NCBI RefSeq assembly: GCF_037975245.1
Contig: NC_092575.1
Location: 2,485,001-2,549,000, forward strand
Origin: Apostichopus japonicus
Lineage: Eukaryota > Echinodermata > Holothuroidea > Aspidochirotida > Stichopodidae
Length of the DNA: 64,000 nucleotides
Reading direction: 5' to 3'
Each line of letters begins with the position of its first letter. Within the stretch, counting starts at the first letter, position 1. Positions 25,816 through 37,003 of this stretch are shown here, piece by piece. The notes below the pieces were generated by a model. That model searched no databases and was not told where the DNA came from. It saw only the letters and a list, made by a program, of their open reading frames with translations. Position numbers and translations under genes: made by a program.

Positions 25816-26071
25816 GGCAAAATAAATGATCATATTACCGTACCTACAACACATATAGCCCTCGAAAAAGAACTCGAGTTTATCTTGGAAGATTCATTTC
25901 TTGCATAACATGTTAGCGGTCTTTTTGGTCTAAAAATTCGCAACAATGCTGAGCGAGGTTTGTGTATATTCCATTTACCCCACAACCCCACAATCCCAAA
26001 TCGAAACTCCGAACATAGATTGGTGTTACGATCTGAAATTGCTTGACGGGCTTAGTAAACTAGTTCAGTGA

Positions 26072-26160
26072 GTGTATTGGGGCCTACGTACTAATTGTCA
26101 TTTAGCCTCTGAAGAAGGTCCTGCTAGGATCGAAACGTCAGGCCGACTTACTTTTACACA
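26072..26160 (+). repeat. Hairpin-bearing dispersed repeat, copy 2, inverted relative to copy 1
   Basis: CTGAAGA, stem GGTCC, loop TGCTA, stem GGATC, then GAAACGTCAGGCC lies at about 26108-26144. It faces the copy at 25766 across about 290 bases. The stem keeps five pairs with one G-U. Confidence 0.4.
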
Positions 26161-28360
26161 ATTTTTTGAAAAGACAGAACGATGTTCGTTCACAGTGTGT
26201 TACAACAACGGATTTTTAGATAGCAACGAAAGTGTAGACATCAACGTGAGTTTAGACATCAACGTGAGTTTAGACATAAACCGTAAGTTAAGATAGCAAC
26301 GAAAGTATTAGACGTGAGTTTAGACATCAACCGTAAGTTTAGAAATCAACGTGAGTTTAGACATTAACGCGCGTTTAGTCATCAACGTGACTTTAGACAT
26401 CAACGTAAGTTAAGACATCAACGAACAACAGCAACATGGGAAAATAGTAGCAACAACTTCAGTTTAGACAGCAACATTTGAACTTAGTTTAAACAACAAA
26501 ATAATGTTACCCCTTTTCGCGTTCCATAACCTACCGCTTAGTCGTTTCAATATCAGACACTCAGAATTGCCGAACAGTAACAAAATCCGAGAAATTATCG
26601 TCCAGGAAGCAGTTATAAGCACTATGAAGGTTATTGTTTATTTATTAAATATAAAAGGTAGGCCTATACTCGACGATTGGCTACTCGAAAAGTACTCGGA
26701 TGAAAAAGTACTTGTACTTGGTACTCGGATTATACTATGCGCTCCATACTCGGACACCGGGTACTCGGTACTCGGATCCTAGAAGCCGCAGTAGAAATAC
26801 TGGACCTCAAGTGCCGAGTACTCGGATAAGAGTTCTTGGCTACGACACTTCATGACGTTCAGATGAGAAATTGTGCTATATACTTTACAACTCTTGAAAC
26901 AATAAAGTTTAAGAATGTTCGACTGCGGTTTAGGTTGTATCCGCATTTACATGTTATATTTTTTTCATCATACTCTGCACCAGTAGTTCTTGGCTCCCCC
27001 AGCACTATACTTGGCCGTTGTCCCTCGGTTGCTTGTAACAAGCCACCACTGATGGATGAATGCATTCAAGTTATCAGCTTTTTACCGTTGTCTTGTTTAT
27101 TCTTGGTAGGCGTGTTTGTTTGTCAGTGATCTCTAGATAAATTTAACCAGCTGTTAACTCATATACTTGTTGTCATGGGGAGAAGCTAGCCTCAGCCGTA
27201 GTCTTGCACTGTGCATGGCATGAACTATGTGCACGAAAAGTTTTTTTTTTTTTTTTAAGTTAGTTGTTGCACTTCCAACGATTTAAGAACTTTAGAACAG
27301 ACAATTAATGCCTACTGCATTTTAATGAAAGTAATTAAGGGGTGGAGGTGCTCAACTATGATTGCCTTTAAACTTTAGCCGTGGATGATGTCTGCCTCCT
27401 GCAACAGCTAGCTTAAATTATCTGTTTAATTTTCTAGAAGGAGACCAATTAATAGACCTAATGGAGGGGCTTTATACCATATGGTGTGCTGATATACCGT
27501 GGTAGAAATTTTGCTGTTTTATGACTTTCTAAAAGCTGTTTGTTGGTTTGCAAAGAAAAATACCCCCATTTCTTAATTGTTTCCCTCTTCGGATCCCTCA
27601 CTCCCTCCCCTCCCCACGTTTCATCCCTTCCTCCACCTCTTCAAGGGCGCTGCAATAAGATAACAATAGCAGCTCCTGGTTAGAGCGAACCATCTGCAAT
27701 CTGTTTCGTTGGTGTTTTTGTCTTTGTGTGTGGCTCATGGGTTCCAGGCCAAACTATACATATATATTTCTGATCTTTGGTCAAGGTTGTTAGCTAGTCA
27801 GAGTTGCTTCTGCCCTTTGTAAAGCTTTCATGGCCGTTACAAATAATGGGAATTATATGACGCATGCAGAAATAGTAAGCATAAACCATGACTACGTTAT
27901 TGGCTCGCTTCCAATTGTATTTCGCAACAACTGCTGTGTTTTGTATGCAAATTCAATACATTATAAACACTGACTGAGAATTGTTCTGTGTAGGGCGGAT
28001 TGGTGTGGAATCCACCTTTCCTGTGGTTGATATTGTTCATGCTCGCCGAACAATGTAAAGTTCGTTATCTCCAGCTTCTTGTATTTTGTTGACTCTGTCT
28101 GTGATAAAGATAAAAGCGATACTTATCGCACAAGTCGTATCGTTTTATCTTAAATTTAATAACTAAGTTAGAGCACACAACTAATGTAAGTTGTAGCCTA
28201 ACCGGACCTGTTGTATTCCTAAATCAAATCAAGTCAAAAAAGCACGACTAGTAGCATAGTAGTTAATACTACTACTGTACTAGCCTGCTGGTCTAACTTA
28301 GAAACTCTATTATCACAGTATTCTAGTGGTAAGCTGCGAGTCAAAGTGACAATAAAGGAG

Positions 28361-28378
28361 AAAGCGGGAATGGTAAGA
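28361..28378 (+). other. MIOX: Predicted MIOX start codon and first splice donor
   Basis: ATG at 28370-28372 is followed directly by a good donor, GTAAGA. Spliced to the phase-0 exon at 29482 it gives MEKVHILDPSVVYRPD, which lines up with the start of vertebrate MIOX without extra residues. The 29482 exon itself has no suitable Met before DPSVVYRPD. The 5'UTR and promoter would then lie just upstream. This is inference from phase, length and alignment by eye. Confidence 0.5.
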
Positions 28379-31300
28379 TAATTTTCTGTTTTCTTTATTA
28401 CAAAGTAAAATAAAAACTGTTAGCAAACTGCTTATCCACTAGAGAGCCTGTGTAAGAAAATGTGTAAGAGTAAGTTGGCCTGACGTTTCGATCCCAGTAA
28501 CAGGATCTTCTTCAGAGGCTAAATGACAAGTTACAGTAACAGAAGGGACAAAAACACGTACAGAATACAGACAGGTTAATGAGCATGGTGAACACAAAGA
28601 GATAGAAGTAATTTCTTTATTAGAAGTTCTTAATCTTTATTACAACACAGTAGGCATAGAGCCTTTACCATCTCTTTTCCCTCTAGAACTTGGACGTAAA
28701 GTGTTTTGAATAGGCCCAAAGTTAGGCAAAGACAAAAGCTAGGCCTTATTTTGTACTAAGTTATAGGCCGACTCATTTAAGGAGCCTACCTTTGCCAATC
28801 GTTACTATTGTTTGTGTGATTTACTTCACCATGAGTAAGTCAAGTTAACAGCATTTATTATTGGCCGTGGCTATTCTTACGACTACGGCCAATGCATGCG
28901 CAGTAAAGTAAATAAAGCAACTTCGCATGTAGTAGGGTTAATCCTAACTCTAACCCTAAACCCTAATCTTAACCCTTACCCTAATCGGAAAATAATGGTT
29001 ACTCCTAGTCGTAAAAATAGTACTCTTGGTTGTAAAAATAGCAACTGCGCATGCGTAATCGGAAATTATTGTTACGACTAGTCATAAGAATAGCCACTTT
29101 GTTTATTATTACCATTGCATTAGTGAAGAATCCGAGTTTTACAGGCCACATGCAGGCTCACTGAATGTTGTGGTAAAATCATGACTGCGACACAGATTTA
29201 AGATGGGGGAGAGGTAACTTAGGGTAATGAAAATTATTATGTGGGGGTGGGGGGGGAGGGGGATAACTTGATTGCCCATTTGCTGTTAGCGGACTGGATG
29301 CATGCCTGTTCATAAGCCCTATAGCCTAGAGTCAGAAAAGAAGACCCACTTCCAGCTTCTAAGCTAATTCTTTCAGGATAAAAATACTGTAGAGAATGCT
29401 ACTGCATATAAATCAGTCTATTATAGTATTGCAAAAAAATGTAGATTTATAGACTTTTTACTCCTTTGACGTGCCATTTAGGAGAAAGTTCACATTTTGG
29501 ACCCATCGGTGGTGTACAGACCTGATTTATCAGATGAAGAAAAGAAGAAACTTGGTCTCCATCTAGAGGAAACAACATTTAAACCAATTAACCAGAAAGA
29601 AGAGTCATTTCGAATATTCTCAGAGGTAAGTGAGCCCATCGATTTTGGTCATGTAAACATTGATCAACTAACAGAATTTTGTTTGAGTGAATGGATGAAT
29701 TTGTCACACTGAAGACTTGTACTTATTATTTAGTATATATTCTGTCACATGGATCTTGCTGCTATATCATAAGCAAATAAGCCACAATATCAGTCGGTGT
29801 AACCATGATTATTCATATTGTAGAGATCATAGGCTAGTTCTCTCTAGTTTCCACCATTCAAACCTTTCACATGTGTTGCTGCATACCAGTACATTCCTGT
29901 CATAGTAATTAATTAGTGATATGTAATTACCTGTAAACACATACCCAGGTTGCATTTATATCATAGTAAAGTGTCATTGTTACTTACCTGTAGGTAAATA
30001 CATTACAGTCCTGTATAAATACTGTAGGTATTGTTTACTTAATAGTTGTTATTAGGGTGGACCTTCCTGCATTTAAAGGACTCCTATGTTTTGATTGGTT
30101 ACTGTTTTGTATTATCAATTTGATTGGTTGAAACCCTGATAACCAGCCAGGGTCAGACTTTACAGAAAGTACAGCAGATTTGCACAGAACCCCAGAGTGT
30201 GCAGGTGTCTTTTTTATTCTTTGAGTTTTCCCACTCGGTCTCTACAATATTCTCACCCCTCCCCCAGCCACCCATGCACCCACCCTTTGCCATCACATTC
30301 TATTATGTGTCCTTACTAATATCTTATTTGTTATATCAATCATCTGCTATTTAGAAAGACTGGAAAGTTTAAGTGCATAATACAAGCAAAAGTGTCGAGC
30401 AGTCACAGCACCTAGCAAGTTTAGTTTTGCTCCATTGCCACTTAAAAGTTAAAACGAGACATCCAAATGATTTCTCTCTATTAACACAACTGTGTCATTT
30501 GCATACACATTTGCATACATCGGCCATAACAGTTAATGTCAGTTTTAAATATAGATTTTGATAGAAATTTATATCAAAACTTCTTTCAATGGATTACAGC
30601 ATGTTAATTGTCAAAACTCAAAACCAGTTGTTTTTCACAACTCCATGTGAACATTTTTGAGTAGTCAACTCTCCCCACCCCCCTCCCACACCACTCACCC
30701 AACCTCACTTGGTGCAGAGCACCCTGCACAATATATATGCATTCAATTTATGCTCCATGTAATTGCTGTGTGATATCACAATAAACTGTAGGGTGTGTGG
30801 AGCTGTAATGTAATGTAATGTACTGTACTGTATACATATGCTTTTCAACACGGTTAATGTTAGCTACAGTAGGGGTCAGCCCTTATTGCTCTACAGGTAT
30901 ATATTGTAGGCTACCTGGTAAGTAGCTGTTCAGATATGTGTGATTTGTCATCGTTCAAAGTCCCTTTTACATGACTTTCTTGTTTTCTTCTAATTTTCAG
31001 GAAAATGAACTAGTGAAGAAGACCTACAAACTGATGCACACAAATCAGACGTTTGATTTTGTCGAAAAGAAGGTTCAGCAGTTTGAGCTTATTTAGTACT
31101 TTTATACTCCTCTGATGTGTGTGTTGGTTGCACAGGGATTGGGTAAGGGGTTGGGTAACAAGTGAGGGGGTTGGGGGTGGGGAGAGTTGTTGGGACAATG
31201 AGGGTGGGGAGGGGGGAAGAGTGGGGGCTGTATCATCCAACTCAGAATTCATACCAAAATTCAATACTGTACACATTTTAATGTCTGAATTTTTGTGGTT

Positions 31301-34300
31301 TGCCATGAAATTACTTCCAGCCTTCGTTTGTTGTGCCAAATTTGACATTTTATTATATAATTTAAGTTAGTGAGTATCTACCCCAAGGTGCCATGTGATG
31401 AGCCCTGTCATTAATTTAATTGTCATTGTGATGTAATATAGTAGCTTTCCTTATTTCTTTACCTTAGCATGCAAAATATAGGCAGTTCAACAAAGCAGAG
31501 ATGACCATTATGGAAGCATTGGAGTTCATGAACACTTTGATCGATGAAAGTGATCCTGATGTAAGTACGCCATAAAAAGAGAAAAAAAGAATCTATATTT
31601 CATATCATTCGCAGTCAGCACCATCATTTCTTAAACGATACTATCGTTTGTTGTAACTGCTTTATTATAATAATCTTGATTACAGGCAATTTTTATTCGA
31701 CATTGTGAACAGACATATCCACGTTCAGTTGTGATACTTATTTGCCATATGAAGCCCCTCGTTATCATTTACCAAGACATTTAATGGTATGAAGTTTCAA
31801 TGGTGAATCTGTTCCGATCCCTCAAGTCCCTGACCTTTGAAATTTGTGGATAATATCTGCAACGTTTATAAAATGGGTATTTTATTCACCTTTTCTTTTT
31901 TGTTACTTTTTTTTTTAAGTATGTAGTTAGTAAAAAATGTTTGGGACCATATCCTCCCCCCTCTCAAAAAATAAAATAAAAAAGAAAGAAAGAATATTAC
32001 AATATACAGATCTATCAAGGTCTACTAATTAAAAATTAAGCGACTTGAATATTGTCTGTGTTGCACCATCGAATGGCTTGTAGTTACTAAAACAAGGGCC
32101 ATTATCATATTACAATATTAGAAGCTTGTTATTTGGATGAAGGTATTGTTTGGTTAAACTTTTATGTTTATGTACATAACTTAGTCATCCCATACTTATC
32201 TCTTCGTATACATACTAGTCCTTCCTTCACAACCTGTGAACAGTTTTGCTCTGCTTTCGACAGAGTGTGCGACGCAAACCTAACTGTTTATTTCTGACCC
32301 ATTGGGCATTCCTGAGCTAGGTTAATTCAGTTTGACTTTATGGGGGGGGGAGGGGGGGGTTTGACTGTTTTGTATGTTTGGAACTACAAATTTTTGCACA
32401 CAACCTGTTTTCCTGCAAGAGCTGCAATCTTTATCCTTAAAGTAGCACCGGGTTTGCGGTTGGTTCTACCATATTGATAACATCGGTTTTATTTGCTTAG
32501 TGTTTTTGTTCTTATTGCTAGAATTAGGCTTGTTAGGCTTTACCTGTTCCTGTTTTTCACATTGTTAATTTGTCCAGATTCCAAAGACCTTAGAAGTCAT
32601 CCATTACCCATAGCAACTACTGCCATGTCCCCTTTCTCAAGTTGCCATACCATACCCTAAAATTATCTTGAGCAGGGCACAAAAAATTGCCTGAAATACT
32701 AGTGATGTTTGTGGCAGACAAACAGCTGATAAGTATGTATCAGGGTAGCATTAAAATCTAGAGGTACAGTTTGATCAACAACATCATGAAACATTCATGC
32801 TCCTTCAGAAAATGCTCTATCTTGTTCTGCACGGCTTAAATTTAAACAAACTTCTCAACACAGATTAAAGCCTCTTTAGAATGTGCCCCATTTCAGTAAA
32901 CACTGCAGAATAAGAAAATTGGAACAAACTTTGTTGTGATCAGGTGACTAATAAATTTTCTAAATAGTTTAAAAAAAAATGAAAAACAATGTTAGGCTGA
33001 TTGGTTTCATTCGGTCCATGTCGATTCATAAATTGACTTCTGTATAGATTCTGTGAAGTTGAAGAAATAACCTCTCAAAATTCAACCCTACTTGAGGCCT
33101 GACCTTTGATACAGTTCTGACAATAGGTACTTAACGAGTGTTTACACGGCTTATTTGTTCACTGTTTGAAGGTTAGGTTAATGTTTTCATTTGCCTGTTG
33201 ATATGTTTTATCTTATCATTTAATCTCTGCCTATCTCTGTTTTAGACCTCCTAAATTCTCTTCTATAGTAATATACCCTATTCAGAAGTAAAAATTGCAC
33301 AAATCTGGTTTTGTGTCCACACTTGATCGGTTACTATATTTTGGTATAGGGTAAGATATGTTACCCTGCTGAGTGATAACACAGCTGGGACATAGCAAGG
33401 AAAGTTGTACTTGATAAAAGCACAGTCAATAACCTATTTAAAATAAAGTTATCTTTGAAATTCCATTTTGACGTATGGTTAAAAACTCCTACATACAGTA
33501 TACAAGTGCTGCAGATGCAATTTCTGTTCGGGAACAGGCATCGTTAGACTGTGTACATTTCACGGCACGTTTCCCTCTATTAGTAAAGGCAGTCATAGAT
33601 AATAGTGCCAGAGCCCGCAGAGCTAGCGCTCGTTATGGTATCTGAGCCTTGTACAGTTGTACTCATGTCAAGGGGGAACCCTCCTTGTATTCATGTTTAT
33701 GTTGTTGTACCGGTACTACAAGTCTGGGTAGCACTGTCCTTTTCGTCCGTTTACAGGTCGATGTCCCTAACATCTATCATGCATTCCAGACCGCGGAGAG
33801 AATCCGGGAGCAGCACCCCGATCAGGACTGGTTCCATCTCGTCGGTTTAATCCATGACTTGGGAAAGGTCATGGCTATTTGGGGTGATCCACAGGTATTA
33901 AAATGAACCAACATCTGGTCTTGCACGAGTAAATATAAATAGCACCTCGTTCAATGAGACAGTTTATCGCTTCCTCTACTCACTTGTGTGCATAATCGGT
34001 TATTCGTACGTCCCCATATCCAACTGATTGGGAAAACACCTGTCCGGTGGTTATGGTATCGGGAATGCACGATACAATAATCGGCCTGCGTCCTGTGACC
34101 GGCTGTTTCCAAAAGTGCAAATAAGTGGTATTCCTATAGTTGGGATGAGAAACATTTCTAAACTTGATGAGAGAAGAAAAGTTCAATGAAGCAAGACAGA
34201 CCAAGATAGAAAAGCTGAATATTTCCATCATTTGATTATGATTTTCCTGCAGTCATGTTCTCTCCCCCCTCTCCCCCTCTGCCCCCTCTCCTCCTCTCCC

Positions 34301-37003
34301 CCCCTCATCCCCTCTCCCCCTCTCCGTCAGTTGCTTATGTCTCTTTGTTTTTGTTTTCATCGACACAGTGGTGTGTAGTCGGAGATACCTTCCCTGTGGG
34401 TTGTGCTTTCGACCCGTCTATTGTCTACAGCCCGGAGAGCTTTTCTGACAACCCTGATATCAACGACCCCCGATACAATACCAAGTTGGGTATATACGAA
34501 GAAAACTGCGGACTGGACAATATCTTTATGTCTTGGGGACATGATGGTTTGTGCATTTTTTAATTTTTTTTATTTGGTAGTCGTACAACTGCTGTAGTGT
34601 CAAAGTCAGGTTTTCAATTTTTTCGTAAGAGAAGTTTTTAATACTTAAACATGTTTGTTCCCTGGTTATTTTGTAGACTAATAAGAGAATGTATGAAACA
34701 ATTTAACCAGTCGAAGAGCTATAGTAAAAAAAAAAAAAAAGTAGATATTCTACTGTGTACTACTAATGGAGTATCTAGGGCCGAGGAGGGGATATGGGAA
34801 GGGAGGAGGAGGCGGGTATGGAGGTGGGAGGAGAAGGGGGTATGGGGGAGGGAACAGGAGGGTGTAGGGGTGGGAGAAGGAGGGGGTAGGGGAGGGAGGA
34901 GGAGGGGTTAGGGTGAGGGAGGAGGAGAGGGGAGGGAGGAAGGGAGGAGGTAGTTCCAATTTTTTCTCCAATTCTACAGTATAATATGTTGTTATTCAAT
35001 GTTGTAGGATGTTTGCCGCTCATTTTGGACATCTGGATCATGAATGTTTCTAGGATGGGCTTGGGTTTATTTGTTGTCTACTAGACATCTCTGGCTACAC
35101 CCTATAACAAGGCTCTTTTTCATTTACCCTCTATTTTGATTGCAGAGTACATGTACCACGTTCTACTTCACAACAACTGCAAGATTCCAGACGAAGGCCT
35201 TAATATGATACGGTTCCATTCCTTCTACCCCTGGCACACCTGTGGTGCCTATGAGTACCTCTGTAGTAACAAGGATAAGGAGATGATGAAATGGGTGAGA
35301 GAGTTCAAGTAAGTTCATTAGCTGTGGCTCACCTCTTCTTCTTATTTCATCCCTTTTGTTCACACTTCCACCTCTTTCCCATCTCCCCTGACATCTGCCC
35401 TGGCACTCCTGTGGTGCCTATGAGTACCTCTGTAGTAACAAAGATAAGTAGATGATGAAATGGGTGAGAGAGTTCAAGTAAGTTCATTAGCTGTGGCTCA
35501 CCTCTTCTTCTTATTTCATCCCTTTTGTTCACACTTCCACCTCTTTCCCATCTCCCCTGACATCTCCCCTGGCACTCCTGTGGTGCCTATGAGTACCTCT
35601 GTAGTAACAAAGATAAGTAGATGATGAAATGGGTGAAAGAGTTCAAGTAAGTTCATTAGCTGTGTCACACCTCTACCTCTTATTTCATCCCCTTGTTCAT
35701 ACTGCTACCTCTGTCCCATCTCCCATCATTTCCATCCTCTCCCAGTACACATATTGAAGTCCTTGCTTGAACCCCCCCCCCCCCCCCCTTGAAAATAGAA
35801 AGTGGTTACACTTTTATCAGAATCTTGTCATTTAATATAAAGGCTGTAAATTCCTGGAAAACATTCATTACTATTTTGAGTTTATTCTTTCAGCATCAAT
35901 AATAAAGACAAGATCATATTTCCAGCACTGTTCCATTCCTCTTAATCATTTGCTAAGACATTCCATACTAATTGCTAGAAGAGATACAATCAGTAAATCT
36001 TGAGTGTGAAAGTGGAAATGTTATGCAAAGCCCTGTAACTAAAAAAAAAGAAATGTTTTAAAACAGTAAAATTGCCAAGTGTAGACCAAATGTGATGCAG
36101 TTATCATTGTGTTCTGCTGACAGGTAAGTGAGTGTGCAACGTATGTGTGCACATTTATGCAAGGTTTTCCATGGAAATTTATCTCATGGTATACCACTTG
36201 TGGTATCATTTTGACTAATGCGGCTCTGTAACTTAAAGGCATTGAAGACTCGCCCCAAACAGCATGCCCCCATCTCTAGAAAGTTAACTTTCTATTGCTT
36301 GCAAGTGAAGTTTTTCTCTTGTGGCTACAAAATGCAGACAGTAATGAAACGTGATACCTTGTTATCTTTAGCTGGACCTGAGATGTCCATCGCTGTATTG
36401 TTTGTACACTGTGCTGTGGGTATTGACCGCAGCTGTTTATAACGACTGTACACTAGTGTCTAATTACCAACGGTAGCAAGCTCTGTGTGTATTTTCTTGG
36501 ATCGATGGTGGTGTCTAACACTTCTGTTACACCTCATACAAAATTAGGTCAGATTACCGGCATTAGACGTTTTTTTTTGTGCAAGTCTTCACACCCTTTA
36601 ATTAGACCCGCCTTTACTCTCTCTCTCATTTGAGAGCAAATGGTCAATTTGGCAGGAATGGGATATGGATGGTTGGAAAGAAGGAATTCTGTTATTAAAG
36701 CCTCATTTTGTATTCCATTATAAACATGGACCAACCGATACCCATCTCCACGTTACTCTTGGAGCACTTAAATAAGCCAAGATGCTAAAGCACCAAGAGC
36801 AAAAAAAAACAATTGTACGCCCGTATTTGTATGATACGAAACTTCATATCGTTTAACCCAACTAGCTGGATTTAAATTGTCCTCTCTCTTGCAGCCAATT
36901 TGACCTCTACTCCAAAGTCGACAAGCTTCCAGACATCGACAAGCTGCGACCCTACTACCAGTCTCTGATCGACAAATACTGCCCTGGCAAACTGCAGTGG
37001 TGA
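28370..37003 (+). CDS. MIOX: Myo-inositol oxygenase
   Basis: MIOX is the cytosolic di-iron enzyme that oxidises myo-inositol to D-glucuronate, the first step of inositol catabolism. Exons: predicted 28370-28372 (start codon only), 29482-29625, 31001-31072, 31468-31560, 33757-33894, 34369-34546, 35146-35308, 36895-37003. All borders are AG/GT and the phases match, giving 299 residues, near the 285 I recall for human. Family signatures in order are DPSVVYRPD, TYKLMHT, FVEKKHAKY, ESDPD, YHAFQTAE, HLVGLIHDLGK, VVGDTFPVGC, MSWGHDEYMYH, FHSFYPWH, FDLYSK and the end YCPGKLQW. All six presumed iron ligands (four His, two Asp) are present. The only uncertain part is the first exon. Confidence 0.95.
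28407..28530 (-). repeat. Hairpin-bearing dispersed repeat, copy 3
   Basis: Shares the outer sequence of copy 1 and keeps the GATCC/GGATC stem, while the loop is different and longer. A kept stem with a changed loop hints that the RNA fold matters. It lies just inside the predicted first intron of MIOX. Confidence 0.4.
28867..29097. mobile_element. Short inverted-repeat element with telomere-like core
   Basis: Ends GTGGCTATTCTTACGACTA (28867-28885) and, inverted, TAGTCATAAGAATAGCCAC (29079-29097) match with one difference. Further inside, GCATGCGCAGT and ACTGCGCATGC also pair. The centre (about 28935-28985) has degenerate CTAACCCTAAACCCTAAT repeats. No frame is seen. It is a MITE-like element within the first MIOX intron. 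Confidence 0.6.
33757..35308 (+). CDS. MIOX: MIOX catalytic core exons (di-iron site)
   Basis: Exons 33757-33894, 34369-34546 and 35146-35308 carry the HD-domain-like iron ligands: His in YHAFQ, His-Asp in IHDLGK, His in WGHDEY and His in RFHSFYPWH. The last ligand, Asp in FDLYSK, is in the exon at 36895. One small oddity is WHTCGAY after the last His; I recall an acidic residue before the Tyr in vertebrates. The exon at 35146 is the source of the triplicated fragment downstream. Confidence 0.9.
34255..34326. repeat. Polypyrimidine tract in MIOX intron
   Basis: About 70 bases of almost pure C/T, directly before the exon at 34369. It may double as an extended splice polypyrimidine region. Confidence 0.8.
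34780..34950. repeat. Polypurine (G/A) tract of about 170 bases in MIOX intron
   Basis: Nearly all G and A on the plus strand, with repeated GGGAGGAGG and GGGGGTA(T/G)GGG phrases. Such mirror-like G-rich tracts can form triplex or quadruplex DNA. It lies in the intron between the exons ending 34546 and starting 35146. Confidence 0.8.
35231..35740 (+). repeat. MIOX: Three 169-base tandem units copying the 3' part of a MIOX exon
   Basis: Unit 1 (35231-35399) holds the last 78 bases of the real exon, its donor and 91 intron bases. Units 2 (35400-35568) and 3 (35569-35740, more diverged) follow at an exact 169-base step. In both extra units the codon GAG of the exon has become TAG (35449-35451 and 35618-35620), while the CAA|GTAAGT donor is kept. 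No splice acceptor is obvious before either unit, so they are probably ignored by splicing. Confidence 0.9.
36233..36601. mobile_element. TTAA-bounded MITE, copy 2
   Basis: Same family as 377-727, bounded by TTAA at 36233-36236 and 36598-36601, in the last MIOX intron. It is full length and lies in the same orientation as the other copies. Confidence 0.75.

Larger units (their letters stand above)
24215..26528. mobile_element. 2.3 kb TA-flanked inverted-repeat element with subterminal arrays
   Basis: The ends at 24217 and 26526 are inverted repeats starting TGGAACGCGAAAAGGG (16 bases identical, weaker match for about 25 more), flanked by TA at 24215-24216 and 26527-26528. Inside both ends lie short arrays built on GTTG(A)TGTCTAAACT: a few units at about 24240-24450 and a dozen inverted units at about 26215-26480. 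No transposase frame is present. Internal material includes a retroposon tail (24250-24320), a 116-base tandem repeat and two facing hairpin motifs. A non-autonomous, foldback-like element with a TA target is inferred; a single related end lies at 61316. Confidence 0.7.

Noticed and set aside
14396-28360. Additional genes between ULK and MIOX
   Set aside because: Many short frames exist, but none has splice sites plus family resemblance, and most overlap repeats or AT-rich DNA.
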